A stretch of DNA of 64,000 bases from Candidatus Koribacter versatilis Ellin345 (GCF_000014005.1 NC_008009.1:4278001-4342000); one strand, 5' to 3'; counted from the first letter of the stretch, positions 52,862 to 61,115 are shown. A program made the numbers and translations. Notes: generated by a model from the sequence alone, not told the origin.

Positions 52862-52878
52862 GGGACATTATATGTCCC
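52862..52878. promoter_or_regulatory. Perfect 17-bp palindrome over the cyclase -10 element
   Basis: GGGACAT-TAT-ATGTCCC is a perfect 7-bp inverted repeat with a 3-nt centre. On the minus strand it contains TATAAT (plus 52867-52872), which also overlaps the upstream candidate start codon of the GAF-GGDEF gene. A dimeric repressor bound here would block the promoter. The matching -35 is weak (TTGCAG at 18 bp). Confidence 0.6.
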
Positions 52879-52988
52879 GGTTTTCACCTGCTGCAACGTG
52901 TGGTTTCGCCGCAAGTTCCTTTGCTCTCAGCGAATTCACCGATTGCGTTAATCACTTGTGTACGACACAGTACAGCAGGGACTTCGGT

Positions 52989-53017
52989 TTGACACAGCAA
53001 AACGCGGTTTCTATGAT
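52989..53017 (+). promoter_or_regulatory. Strong sigma-70 promoter of rodZ
   Basis: TTGACA (52989-52994), a 17-bp spacer and TATGAT (53012-53017) match the vegetative consensus nearly perfectly. The 5' UTR to GTG 53072 would be about 48 nt. Confidence 0.8.
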
Positions 53018-53071
53018 GACCAGAGTACCCAAGCGAATTTACCTGCATGCATTTCGCGTTAGCGAGGGAAC

Positions 53072-53977
53072 GTGGGGTCATTTGGCGATAAGTTGCGTCG
53101 GGAAAGGGAGATGCGCGGCATCTCGCTCGACGAAATCGCCGTTGCCACGAAGATCGGCACGCGCTCGCTCAAAGCCCTGGAAGACGAGAACTTCTCCATC
53201 CTGCCGGGCGGCATCTTCAACAAAGGCTTCGTTCGCTCCTACGCTAAGTTCCTGGGATTAAACGAAGACGAAGCGGTCGCGGATTACACGGCGGCGGTGA
53301 AAGAACAACCGGTGTCGGTGAAGACAATCGCCTCACAGAGCGCCATGGCGAAGGCCAATCGCCTGGCGGCGCAACAGGCGCGAGAGTCGTCGCATAAGGC
53401 GGGTATCGTGCGAGCACTGATCCTGCTGGTGCTGTCCGCAGGAATCGCATTTGGCGGATATAAGGTTTATCGAGCCGGCTATTTCAAGGCTTTCAAGATG
53501 CCGAGCTTACATCGGCAGTTGAAGCAGCAGGCTCAGGCGCCCACACCGACAACGAGCGTGCCGAGTACAACGTCGAGCGCGACGAGTGCCCCACCACCTG
53601 CTTCGCAGCCAACCGTAGTGGCACCTGCGGATAACGCAACTTCGAGCCCTGCTTCGACTACTGTCAGCAAGCCGGAATCGCGGATCGCTGAGGATACAAC
53701 CACTATCCGGGGCGCCATTCCCCTGGAATTTACGGTTTCGATCAAGGCGACCGGGTGGAGTTGGATGTCCATCACTATGGATGGCCGCCGGCCACTGCAG
53801 AAGACGTTTGCACCCCACGAGCAAAAGGAATTCAAGGCCAAGAACCGGGTTCGCATCGTGATGGGAAATCCCAACGGAACCGAGATCTCTTTAAACGGAA
53901 AACCCGTGGCGATTAGCGGGGATCTGACGCGGCCAAGAACGGTGGTGGTAAATGCTTCAGGACTGCAGAGCGAGTAG
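53072..53977 (+). CDS. rodZ: RodZ-like cytoskeletal/cell-shape protein
   Basis: The 301-aa protein has an N-terminal HTH_25 domain (GDKLRREREMRGISLDEIAVATKIGTRSLKALEDENF, LPGGIFNKGFVRSYAKFLGL), one membrane helix (ALILLVLSAGIAFGGYKVY, ~115-135), a long Pro/Thr/Ser-rich periplasmic linker and a C-terminal DUF4115 beta-domain (EFTVSIKATGWSWMSITMDGR). This is the RodZ layout; RodZ binds MreB and supports rod shape. mreB is not in the window. GTG 53072 has GAGGG upstream, and a strong promoter lies at 52989-53017. Confidence 0.88.
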   Translation: MGSFGDKLRREREMRGISLDEIAVATKIGTRSLKALEDENFSILPGGIFNKGFVRSYAKFLGLNEDEAVADYTAAVKEQPVSVKTIASQSAMAKANRLAAQQARESSHKAGIVRALILLVLSAGIAFGGYKVYRAGYFKAFKMPSLHRQLKQQAQAPTPTTSVPSTTSSATSAPPPASQPTVVAPADNATSSPASTTVSKPESRIAEDTTTIRGAIPLEFTVSIKATGWSWMSITMDGRRPLQKTFAPHEQKEFKAKNRVRIVMGNPNGTEISLNGKPVAISGDLTRPRTVVVNASGLQSE

Positions 53978-54013
53978 TCGCCGCCTTAGCCCAAGTCCTT
54001 CCCCTGCTTGCAT

Positions 54014-54170
54014 TTGCCGTTTAATGCGCGGTTAGTACAATTCGGCGCGATAATCGTTGTGGCGGAGATGGTGCTTTGATAATCTTTATACAAGGCCCAT
54101 ACCAGCTTCACCCTCTTCTGCGGAGTCCCCGCCTGTTGGGTCGTGCTGCCTAGCTCAAGGAGTTTCACTT
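54014..54170 (+). promoter_or_regulatory. metK promoter candidate and ~125-nt leader
   Basis: TTGCCG (54014-54019), 16 bp, TACAAT (54036-54041) is the best promoter candidate. The leader to the start codon includes a small hairpin (GCGG-AGTCC-CCGC near 54119-54131) and AAGGAG at 54158-54163. I looked for SAM-I, SAM-II and SAH riboswitch landmarks and found none that I would defend, but a leader of this length before metK-ahcY deserves a covariance-model search. Confidence 0.4.
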
Positions 54171-55352
54171 TTGTCGACACGTAATCGTTTTTTGTTTACC
54201 TCGGAATCCGTGACGGAAGGTCACCCGGATAAGATCGCCGACCAGATTTCCGATGCCATTCTCGACGCCTGCCTCAAAGATGATCCTACGAGCCGCGTCG
54301 CGTGCGAAACCCTGACTGCCACCGGACTGGTGGTGATCGCGGGTGAAATTACCACCAAAGCTTATGTGGACTTTCAGACGTTGGTTCGTGGCGTGGTACA
54401 GACCATTGGCTACGACAACGCGCTGTACGGGTTCGACTCGAACACCTGCGCGGTGATCTCGAGCATCAACAAGCAGTCTGGCGATATCGCCATGGGCGTG
54501 GACACCGGCGGCGCCGGCGACCAAGGCATGATGTTCGGCTACGCGACGAACGAAACGCCCGAGCTGATGCCGGCCCCCATTTCGCTGGCCCACAAGCTCA
54601 CGCTGAAACTGACTGAAGTCCGCAAGAACGGCACCCTTCCTTACCTTCGTCCCGACGGAAAATCCCAGGTCACAGTTGAATACGACCAGCACAGCAAGCC
54701 GGTGCGCGTGGATGCCGTTGTCGTTTCGACGCAGCATGCCGAGACGGTCAGCACCGAAGACCTCCGCGCGGACATCCTGAAACACGTGATCCAGGCGGCG
54801 GTTCCGGCGAACCTGCTCGACGCGGACACCAAGTACCACATCAATCCGACGGGCCGCTTCGTAATCGGCGGACCGATGGGCGACACCGGCCTGACCGGAC
54901 GCAAGATCATCGTGGATACCTACGGTGGCATGGGCCGTCACGGCGGCGGCGCGTTCTCGGGCAAGGACCCGACGAAGGTTGACCGTTCGGCTGCGTACAT
55001 GGCGCGCTACATCGCGAAGAACATTGTGGCTGCCGGCCTGGCCGATCGCTGCGAAGTGGAACTGGCTTACGCGATCGGCGTGGCTGAACCTGTCAGCGTG
55101 CTGGTGGAGACGTTCGGTACCGGCAAGGTCGAAGAAGCCAAGATCGAAGAACTGGTTCGCAAGAACTTCAAGCTGACCCCGAAGGGCATCATGGAGTCGC
55201 TGAACCTGCGCCGGCCGATCTATCGCAAGACTGCGGCGTACGGACACTTCGGACGCAACGACAAAGACTTTACGTGGGAAGCGACGGACAAGGCTGAGGC
55301 ACTGCGCGAGCAGGCCGGCCTGAAGAGCGCCGCTCACGCGGGCAAGAACTAG
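54171..55352 (+). CDS. metK: S-adenosylmethionine synthetase
   Basis: MetK makes SAM from methionine and ATP. The protein is 393 aa with [21 protein letters not shown], the ATP motif [12 protein letters not shown], and the P-loop-like [19 protein letters not shown]. Start: TTG 54171 ([13 protein letters not shown]) with AAGGAG 8 nt upstream, giving the usual N-terminus; the in-frame extension to 54057 is not protein-like. ahcY follows after 91 bp, separated by a strong hairpin, so SAM production and SAH removal are genetically linked. Confidence 0.97.
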   Translation: MSTRNRFLFTSESVTEGHPDKIADQISDAILDACLKDDPTSRVACETLTATGLVVIAGEITTKAYVDFQTLVRGVVQTIGYDNALYGFDSNTCAVISSINKQSGDIAMGVDTGGAGDQGMMFGYATNETPELMPAPISLAHKLTLKLTEVRKNGTLPYLRPDGKSQVTVEYDQHSKPVRVDAVVVSTQHAETVSTEDLRADILKHVIQAAVPANLLDADTKYHINPTGRFVIGGPMGDTGLTGRKIIVDTYGGMGRHGGGAFSGKDPTKVDRSAAYMARYIAKNIVAAGLADRCEVELAYAIGVAEPVSVLVETFGTGKVEEAKIEELVRKNFKLTPKGIMESLNLRRPIYRKTAAYGHFGRNDKDFTWEATDKAEALREQAGLKSAAHAGKN

Positions 55353-55369
55353 CAAATCCCTGAGAACAT

Positions 55370-55409
55370 CCCCGTCCTATCCCGCGGAGAACGCGGGGTC
55401 AGGACGGGG
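55370..55409 (+). repeat. Strong hairpin between metK and ahcY
   Basis: Outer arms CCCCGTCCT/AGGACGGGG (9 bp) and inner arms CCCGCG/CGCGGG (6 bp) with a GAGAA loop form a long, nearly perfect stem. No T-run follows, so ahcY can be reached by read-through. It may stabilise or segment the mRNA, or be a dispersed palindromic element. It does not match the SAH riboswitch consensus as I know it. Confidence 0.65.
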
Positions 55410-55443
55410 CACCCGAATTTCAAAAGCGCAATTTAGAGGAAAC

Positions 55444-56724
55444 ATGGCTACGACATCTACTTCGAACGTCGCGTGCGACATCGCGAACATTGAACTGGCG
55501 GACCTGGGCAAAAAGCGCATCGAATGGGCGAACCAGTCGATGAAAGTGCTGCAGATCATCCGCAAGGATTTCATCAAGAACCAGCCGCTGAAGGGCTTCC
55601 GCATCAGCGCCTGCCTGCACGTGACGGCCGAGACCGCCAACCTGATGATCACGCTGCGCGACGGTGGCGCCGAGGCTGTTCTGTGCGCCTCGAACCCGCT
55701 CTCGACACAGGATGACGTGGCTGCCTCACTCGTCCGCGACTACGGTATTCCCGTCTACGCGATCAAGGGCGAGGACAACGATACCTACTACTCGCACATC
55801 ATGGCGGCGCTCGACCACAAGCCGCACATCACGATGGATGACGGCGCCGACCTCGTGACGATCGCCCTGACCAAGCGCAAGGACGCGCTGGAGCACGTGA
55901 TCGCAGGCACCGAAGAGACGACCACCGGCGTCATCCGCCTGCGCGCGATGGCGAAGGACGGCATGTTGAAGTACCCGATCATCGCGGTGAATGATGCCGA
56001 CACCAAGCACATGTTCGACAACCGCTACGGCACCGGTCAGTCCACGATTGACGGTATCGTGCGCGCGACGAACTTCCTGCTCGCAGGCGCGAAGTTCGTG
56101 GTCGCTGGCTACGGCTGGTGCGGACGCGGTTTGGCTTCGCGTGCGCGCGGCCTTGGAGCCGAGGTCATCGTGACCGAAATCGATCCCACGAAGGCGATCG
56201 AAGCCGTGATGGACGGCTACCGCGTGATGTCAATGCACGAAGCGGCACAGCTTGGCGATGTGTTCTGCACCGTGACCGGCAATAAGAGCGTTCTGCGCAA
56301 GGAACACTTCGAGTTGATGAAGGACGGCGCGATCATTTCGAACTCCGGCCACTTCAACGTCGAGATCGACATTCCGGCGCTGGAAAAGCTGTCGTCGTCG
56401 AAGCGCACGACCCGCACGTTTGTGGATGAGTACTCGCTGAAAGATGGCCGCAAGATCAACCTGCTGGGCGAAGGCCGCCTGATCAACCTGGCCAGCGCGG
56501 AAGGCCATCCGCCGTCCGTGATGGACATGAGCTTCGCCGACCAGGCGCTCTCGCTCGACTACCTGGTGAAACACCACAAGACGCTCGAGAAGAGCGTGTT
56601 CAAGGTTCCGGAAGAACTCGACAAGCGGGTTGCGAAGCTGAAGCTGGAGTCGATGGGCGTGAAGATCGACAAGCTGACGCCGGAGCAAGAAGAGTACCTG
56701 GCGGGCTGGAGCGAAGGAACATAG
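55444..56724 (+). CDS. ahcY: Adenosylhomocysteinase
   Basis: AhcY splits S-adenosylhomocysteine to adenosine and homocysteine, removing the product inhibitor of methyltransferases. The protein is 426 aa with substrate-domain segments [38 protein letters not shown], the NAD loop [21 protein letters not shown] and the C-terminal tail [14 protein letters not shown] that reaches the neighbouring subunit. It lacks the ~40-aa insertion of many eukaryotic/proteobacterial forms. ATG 55444 has AGAGGA upstream. A terminator follows. Confidence 0.97.
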   Translation: MATTSTSNVACDIANIELADLGKKRIEWANQSMKVLQIIRKDFIKNQPLKGFRISACLHVTAETANLMITLRDGGAEAVLCASNPLSTQDDVAASLVRDYGIPVYAIKGEDNDTYYSHIMAALDHKPHITMDDGADLVTIALTKRKDALEHVIAGTEETTTGVIRLRAMAKDGMLKYPIIAVNDADTKHMFDNRYGTGQSTIDGIVRATNFLLAGAKFVVAGYGWCGRGLASRARGLGAEVIVTEIDPTKAIEAVMDGYRVMSMHEAAQLGDVFCTVTGNKSVLRKEHFELMKDGAIISNSGHFNVEIDIPALEKLSSSKRTTRTFVDEYSLKDGRKINLLGEGRLINLASAEGHPPSVMDMSFADQALSLDYLVKHHKTLEKSVFKVPEELDKRVAKLKLESMGVKIDKLTPEQEEYLAGWSEGT

Positions 56725-56750
56725 CTTCGACGCAGAACAGCAGAAAGTAA

Positions 56751-56776
56751 AAGGGGCGGCCTGGTGCCGTCCCTTT
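56751..56776. terminator. Bidirectional terminator between ahcY and tetR
   Basis: AAGGGGCGGC-CTGGT-GCCGTCCCTT forms a 10-bp stem (one G-T pair), followed by TACTATT and preceded by AGTAAA. It directly abuts the tetR stop. It is almost the same as the hairpin at 57828-57854. Confidence 0.75.
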
Positions 56777-56777
56777 A

Positions 56778-57383
56778 CTATTCCAAGCCCTTCCAGACCA
56801 TTCCGTGAAATAAGTCGTCGACTGCCTGGGGTGGGAGCTTTCCTTTGCTGTCGATCCACCAGCGCATCAGCGCGAGATAGCTTCCGGCGAGAGCGTTTGC
56901 GCGCGCGGTCAATTCGTCTCCAGAAATATTCAAAAGCTTTCGGTATCCGCTAAGACGCTTCTCGATGGAGCGGGCGAAGTATTGCTGCGCGAGGTCGAAG
57001 AAGTCGTGCAGACGGCCGGAGTCGGCGAGGGCGCGATAAATTTTGTTCTCGATACCGACGTGCTCGAGCATTTCGCGGACCGGCAATACGCGGCGTGACA
57101 CTTCCTTCTTGCTATCGAGCAGGTTGCTCATGATTTCGAAGAATTGCTCCAACTGGGTCCAGAGCAGGTCGTCTTTGTCGCGATAGTGGAGATAAAACGT
57201 GGAGCGTCCAACACCGGCGCGATCAAGCACGTCCTGGACAGTCACCGTATCGATCGGATTGTCGAGAATGAGCTCGATGAGAGCCAGGCCAAGGCGTTCG
57301 TGAGTGCGGCGAATGCGAGCGTCTGTCGCCTTAACACTCTTCGAAGAGGCTTTTGAAGGCTTGGCTCGCTCACTGTTGGACAT
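56778..57383 (-). CDS. TetR family transcriptional regulator
   Basis: The 201-aa protein has an N-terminal TetR HTH (ALIELILDNPIDTVTVQDVLDRAGVGRSTFYLHYRDKDDLL, ~30-75) and a C-terminal helical ligand domain (LVRE.. to MRWWIDSKGKLPPQAVDDLFHGMV). It is divergent from the Spy-like gene, whose promoter region contains TTCCG-N14-CGGAA (57432-57455), a possible operator. The ligand is unknown. ATG 57383 has GAGGCGG upstream. Confidence 0.9.
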   Translation of the reverse strand: MSNSERAKPSKASSKSVKATDARIRRTHERLGLALIELILDNPIDTVTVQDVLDRAGVGRSTFYLHYRDKDDLLWTQLEQFFEIMSNLLDSKKEVSRRVLPVREMLEHVGIENKIYRALADSGRLHDFFDLAQQYFARSIEKRLSGYRKLLNISGDELTARANALAGSYLALMRWWIDSKGKLPPQAVDDLFHGMVWKGLE

Positions 57384-57478
57384 CGACCGCCTCTATGTTC
57401 AGAAACGCGGCGGCGAAACTCGACGTCGCATTTCCGACGCGGATACAGTGCGGAATAGTAGCCCAGAAGGAGGCAAGG

Positions 57479-57826
57479 ATGAACTGGATTCTAAAATTTA
57501 CGATCGCGGCGATGATGGTGTTCGCGCTTGCTGCAGCGGCGCAGCAGACGTCCACAATGCCGAGCGTGGACGAGCACATGAAGTTCCTCACTACGCAGTT
57601 GGACCTTACTGCGGACCAGCAGGCCAAGCTCCGGCCGATCGTTCAGAGGATGCAAGAGAGTGCGGAGAAGGTAACGGAGGACGAGAGCTTAACGTCGGAT
57701 GCGCGTCACGAGAAATTGAAGGCTTTGCATGAGAAGGCCCTTAAGGAAGCGCGCGGGTATCTAAACCCTGATCAGCAGCAGAAACTCGATTCCTTGGAGA
57801 AAAACCCACATCCCGATGCGCATTAA
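57479..57826 (+). CDS. Spy/CpxP-like periplasmic protein, 115 aa
   Basis: A signal peptide (ILKFTIAAMMVFALAAAA) precedes a helical protein with LTTQLDLTADQQAKLRPIVQRM and YLNPDQQQKLDSLEKNPHPD, which resemble the LTxxQ repeats of the Spy/CpxP family. Such proteins are ATP-independent periplasmic chaperones induced by envelope stress or metals. ATG 57479 has AGGAGG at 5 nt. The Tet-family neighbour and the ECF sigma pair nearby suggest that this is part of a stress-response region. A strong terminator follows. Confidence 0.78.
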   Translation: MNWILKFTIAAMMVFALAAAAQQTSTMPSVDEHMKFLTTQLDLTADQQAKLRPIVQRMQESAEKVTEDESLTSDARHEKLKALHEKALKEARGYLNPDQQQKLDSLEKNPHPDAH

Positions 57827-57827
57827 C

Positions 57828-57854
57828 AAAGGGACGGCTTGATGCCGTCCCTTT
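57828..57854. terminator. Bidirectional terminator after the Spy-like gene
   Basis: AAAGGGACGGC-TTGAT-GCCGTCCCTTT forms a perfect 11-bp stem with a TTGAT loop. The A- and T-rich ends serve both strands: the Spy-like gene (+) and the secreted-protein gene (-). Confidence 0.8.
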
Positions 57855-57864
57855 GGCTTGGCGC

Positions 57865-58707
57865 TTAGTTCTCCGGGGCAGGCGGAGGTGGCGGTTCTCC
57901 TGGGCCGTTGCGCTCGATACGAATCGTGCGGTTGCCGTTCATCTTCTCGACCTTGTAATCGGCAGGCGGTGTGAAGAGGCTGGCATCCGGTTCGCCGCGG
58001 CGAACATTGGTGATCTTGGTCGTGACTTCACCAGACCACGGGTCGTTGTGGACGCGCATCACTTCCAAGCCGAGCTCATCCGAGTACCAGCTCTCGGTCG
58101 TAACCGTGATCGGCTTCTCGTTGCCGATTTTGCCGGCGGGAATCACGTGGGTCGCTTTGGTTCCCTTCGCTACGAAGCCTTCAATGCTCTGCGTGCCAAG
58201 GTCTTCCTTGGTCTCCGCTTCCGATTCGTGTGGATTGGCAGCGGCTTCGTCGGCGCCCTTCTTCGTGTACATGACGTTAATGTCCTTGCTCATCATCGGC
58301 GGATGGCCGGGGAGTTCGTCGGCTGACTTGCGATCGGTGTTGAGAATGAACCGCGTGTGCGCGACCGGATCGTTGATCATGATCATCGTCGGGACGTTCT
58401 TGTCATTCGAGCCAGGCAACACGATCTTGTTCTCGCGGCGAGTGCGGCCTTCGCTATCGCGATACAAGTGTGACGTCTCTTCGTTGGTGATCTTGTTACC
58501 GTCCGCGAGATGCTGGACGTGGGTGTTGACGATGTCGGCGGTGAGAGGAATGCCCTTCACGACCTTCATGTTCTCGGGGCCCGCCATATCAATGCGCATG
58601 GCGCCCGCGTGTTGGAAGCCTTCGCCGTGAATGGTAATGGGCTCGGACTGCGCGAGCATGAAACTGGATCCGGCAAGGACCATGAATACAGCGATGAGTT
58701 TACGCAT
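57865..58707 (-). CDS. Hypothetical secreted protein, 280 aa
   Basis: A signal peptide (LIAVFMVLAGSSFMLAQ) precedes a chain with SHLYRDSEGRTRRENK, TESWYSDELGLEVMRVHNDPWSGEVTTKITNVRRGEPDASLFTPPADY and a Pro-rich end. The late segment resembles that of many secreted proteins in Acidobacteriota encoded beside ECF sigma/anti-sigma pairs. Function is unknown. It follows the anti-sigma gene by 17 bp on the same strand, so the sigma, anti-sigma and this protein form one unit. Confidence 0.7.
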   Translation of the reverse strand: MRKLIAVFMVLAGSSFMLAQSEPITIHGEGFQHAGAMRIDMAGPENMKVVKGIPLTADIVNTHVQHLADGNKITNEETSHLYRDSEGRTRRENKIVLPGSNDKNVPTMIMINDPVAHTRFILNTDRKSADELPGHPPMMSKDINVMYTKKGADEAAANPHESEAETKEDLGTQSIEGFVAKGTKATHVIPAGKIGNEKPITVTTESWYSDELGLEVMRVHNDPWSGEVTTKITNVRRGEPDASLFTPPADYKVEKMNGNRTIRIERNGPGEPPPPPAPEN

Positions 58708-58724
58708 GTCTCTCTCTCCTGTTG

Positions 58725-59420
58725 TTATTGCAGAACTCTTACACCACGAACTAATCCGTCTTCGCCGACGAGCAGGTCGGTCATGACCGTACGACTCGAT
58801 CCGCCGCCGCGGTTGACGAGCGGCGACGCCGGCAGTTCAACGCGAATCGCTACCGTCGGACTGTCGCAGGTGAGCGAATCGCACATGATGACGGGATAGA
58901 AATCGTTGGCCGTCTGCGGCTTGGCCGAGGGCTTCCGCGAGGCTGGCTTGCGCTGCACGGACGCAACCGTCACTGGCTTGTCATCCTTGACGGCAATTGC
59001 TGCCTGGGATTGCGCGGGCTGCGGCGGCGCGACCGGTTGCGGTTGAACCGCTGGCTGCTTCGCGACGACAGGCGTGGACTGCGGGCGCGCACTGCGCCAG
59101 TAGAGCACGCCAATTGCAAGGCACAGAACGGCAGCGGCGGCGAAGGCGAAGCGCAGCGCGAACGTACGTCGCCGAGGAACCGGCGCCAGGGCAGTGAGTT
59201 CAGCGAGCAGGTTGCGCTTCACGTTGGCGGATGGCCCGGCGTACTGCGATGTTTCAGACAGCTCCAGCAGAGACGCACGAAGTTCCAACTCTCCATCGAC
59301 AAACCCGGCGCAGCGTTCGCATTCGCGGGCGTGCGCGAGAAGCGCGGGCGATGGGCGGCCGTTGGTCCAAAGCTCAATTTTGTCGTTCGCGAGCTGTTGT
59401 TCATACCACTGGCAATTCAT
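58725..59420 (-). CDS. Membrane-anchored zinc-finger anti-sigma factor
   Basis: The 231-aa protein has an N-terminal ZAS-like motif (H30-x3-C34-x2-C37 in HARECERCAGF), a membrane helix (FALRFAFAAAAVLCLAIGVLYW, ~85-106) and a long Pro/Ala/Gln-rich periplasmic part ending in a TonB-like or beta-rich segment (RTVMTDLLVGEDGLVRGVRV). It should hold the ECF sigma factor encoded just upstream. Its ATG overlaps the sigma gene's stop (ATGA), the usual arrangement for a cognate pair. Confidence 0.85.
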   Translation of the reverse strand: MNCQWYEQQLANDKIELWTNGRPSPALLAHARECERCAGFVDGELELRASLLELSETSQYAGPSANVKRNLLAELTALAPVPRRRTFALRFAFAAAAVLCLAIGVLYWRSARPQSTPVVAKQPAVQPQPVAPPQPAQSQAAIAVKDDKPVTVASVQRKPASRKPSAKPQTANDFYPVIMCDSLTCDSPTVAIRVELPASPLVNRGGGSSRTVMTDLLVGEDGLVRGVRVLQ

Positions 59421-60001
59421 AACTTGGCCCCCGAATTTTCAGCCACAGTCCGGCGGCTGAGGACGTCGAGCAGAGCGATGTGTCCGCGATGCAAGCGGGA
59501 GCGAACCGTACCAACCGGAATGCCGAGCGTGGCAGCGGCTTCGGCGTAGCTCATCTCCTGGAGATCGCAGAGCACGATGACCTCGCGATAGCCTTCCGGA
59601 ACCTTTAGGAGCGCGTCTTGCAATGAGGCAGCGGATTGCCGGCGGATCGCCAGATCGAGTGGGCTGTCGTTGGTCTCGGGCACGGCGAACTGGTTCTCGA
59701 TTCCCTCATCTTCAATCGACAGGTCATCGGTGGCGCTCCGCTTCGAGCGGCGGACGAGGTTTCGGGTGACGCCGAGGAGGAAGTTCAGGAGCGGGCCTCG
59801 TTCCGGCGCATAGGAACCGGGGTTCCGCAGCAGGAACAGGAAGGCGTCCTGGGTGATCTCGTCGGCGATTTCGTGTGAGCCAGACATATGCAAAGAAAAC
59901 CTGAAAAGCGGTGCGCGGCAGCGTTCGTAGACGGCCTCGAACGCGCGATGGTCGCCGCGAGCGAGCAGCCGGACAAGTTCTTGATCAGTTCGCGACACCA
60001 T
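59417..60001 (-). CDS. ECF-type RNA polymerase sigma factor
   Basis: This 194-aa sigma factor has region 2 (FEAVYERCRAPLFRFSLHMSGSHEIADEITQDAFLFLL) and region 4 (LLKVPEGYREVIVLCDLQEMSYAEAAATLGIPVGTVRSRLHRG) with a typical HTH. It redirects RNA polymerase, probably to envelope genes such as the secreted protein and perhaps the Spy-like gene. The start at ATG 60001 (MVSRTDQEL) is chosen over a longer frame that extends into the divergent gene. The signal is unknown. Confidence 0.93.
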   Translation of the reverse strand: MVSRTDQELVRLLARGDHRAFEAVYERCRAPLFRFSLHMSGSHEIADEITQDAFLFLLRNPGSYAPERGPLLNFLLGVTRNLVRRSKRSATDDLSIEDEGIENQFAVPETNDSPLDLAIRRQSAASLQDALLKVPEGYREVIVLCDLQEMSYAEAAATLGIPVGTVRSRLHRGHIALLDVLSRRTVAENSGAKL

Positions 60002-60124
60002 CCGCCGAGTTTGCTCCAAACCAGCCGCTGTAGGGTATTGCCATTTGGACGGAATAAAGTTCCCGATATCCCGCTGGAATCGAAACTTTCCAGACAAACC
60101 GGGACGCTATACTCTTTCGCGAAG

Positions 60125-60583
60125 ATGATCTACCGAATTCCACCCGAATGGATTGAGCAGCGCAGGCGCATGGCGCGCTGGGCGCCGGTGGTAGTCCTGC
60201 TGATTGCTGCCGGGATTCTCACGTTGACACTGCTGCCGCGGGTGGACTGGGCGAAGGCTGAAGATAGACGCGCTGCGCTGATCGTGACCGCGGTAGTGGT
60301 TATCGGTTTTGGCGTCGGTGGGCTTGTTGGAAGGTTCAGCTTTCGCACCTCCATGCAGCGCTGGGAATCGTTCGAGGTCGAACTCACGCCCAAGGAACTG
60401 GTCCGCAAGATGGGCGGGCAAGAGGTACGAATTCAGCGCGCCGGCGTAACGTCGATCCGTGAGTTCCCCAAGCGCGGTTTCGTGGTGACGGACAATTTGG
60501 GATGGCGGATTTTCGTGCCGAAGATGATCGGCGAATACCGAGGTTTTCGCGCCGAGATTCTCAAGTGGACGAATCAGCGTTAA
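60125..60583 (+). CDS. Hypothetical two-TM membrane protein, 152 aa
   Basis: The N-terminus has an amphipathic start (MIYRIPPEWIEQRRRMARW), two hydrophobic segments (VVVLLIAAGILTLTLL, LIVTAVVVIGFGVGGLV) and a C-terminal cytoplasmic beta-rich domain (FEVELTPKELVRKMGGQEVRIQR, VTDNLGWRIFVPKMIGEY) resembling a PH-like or YcxB-type domain. TATACT lies 11 nt before the ATG and no Shine-Dalgarno is visible. It converges on the thioredoxin-like gene with a 3-bp gap. Confidence 0.7.
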   Translation: MIYRIPPEWIEQRRRMARWAPVVVLLIAAGILTLTLLPRVDWAKAEDRRAALIVTAVVVIGFGVGGLVGRFSFRTSMQRWESFEVELTPKELVRKMGGQEVRIQRAGVTSIREFPKRGFVVTDNLGWRIFVPKMIGEYRGFRAEILKWTNQR

Positions 60584-60586
60584 CTG

Positions 60587-61063
60587 CTATTTCAGCGCGG
60601 CCCAGTTTTCCAGCATTCCGACAATCTGCGTGGCAGGCATCCTGCGCGTGGGCGAGATCTCGCCGTGCTGCGTGCTGTAGAGCAGTGCGCCGGTGGGTGA
60701 GACGACTGCGATGGAAGGAACGCCTTTGTCCACCGGGATGTGGTACTTGTTCGAGAGATCCACGTTGGTTTCGCCGCGACCGATGTTCACGTGCACGACG
60801 ACGAAATTCTTGTCGAGGAACGGTTCGATTTCCGGCGAGTGGAAGCGGTAATCGAGGACGTGGCAGTCATAACACCAGTCGGCGCCGAAGACGAGGAGAA
60901 CGTGCTTGTTCTGGGCCTTGGCCTGGACGAGGGCTGCACGGATTTCTTTCTTCGCGTCCACGCCTTCGGGATAGATGGGCGTGTCGAGGACCATGCGCGA
61001 TTGCGCGCAGGCGGAGATGGCGACGAAGAACAGCGCCAGCAGATGTGTTTTGCTAATCACCAT
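60587..61063 (-). CDS. Exported thioredoxin-like protein with WCYDC motif
   Basis: The 158-aa protein has a signal peptide (LLALFFVAISACA) and a thioredoxin fold; the active-site-like motif is ADWCYDCHVL (C64, C67), with the cis-Pro segment GVPSIAVVSPTG. WCYDC differs from the WCGPC of thioredoxins and resembles the DsbD C-terminal/thioredoxin_7 type. It probably works as a periplasmic reductase or heme-related disulfide handler. ATG 61063 is chosen as it gives a proper signal peptide. A perfect 16-bp palindrome lies 13 nt upstream. Confidence 0.82.
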   Translation of the reverse strand: MVISKTHLLALFFVAISACAQSRMVLDTPIYPEGVDAKKEIRAALVQAKAQNKHVLLVFGADWCYDCHVLDYRFHSPEIEPFLDKNFVVVHVNIGRGETNVDLSNKYHIPVDKGVPSIAVVSPTGALLYSTQHGEISPTRRMPATQIVGMLENWAALK

Positions 61064-61076
61064 GCAGTTGGATGCC

Positions 61077-61092
61077 GTCCGCTGCAGCGGAC
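61077..61092. promoter_or_regulatory. Perfect 16-bp palindrome upstream of the thioredoxin-like gene
   Basis: GTCCGCTG-CAGCGGAC is a perfect palindrome with no spacer, 13 nt before the start codon at 61063. It may be an operator. It is distinct from the REP-like hairpins that follow at 61116-61211, but could also belong to that composite repeat. Confidence 0.45.
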
Positions 61093-61115
61093 TCTGACTA
61101 TTCTCGCATTTTCTT

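Noticed and set aside
54042-54170. SAM or SAH riboswitch in the metK leader
   Set aside because: I could not match the conserved cores of SAM-I, SAM-II or the SAH riboswitch; only a small hairpin is seen. Kept as an open question, not as a feature claim.
54165-55355. 396-codon minus-strand open frame
   Set aside because: Antisense to metK, whose motifs are unambiguous.
57432-57455. TetR operator TTCCG-N14-CGGAA
   Set aside because: Arms are only 5 bp and the spacing is long; mentioned with the tetR gene but too weak for a separate feature.
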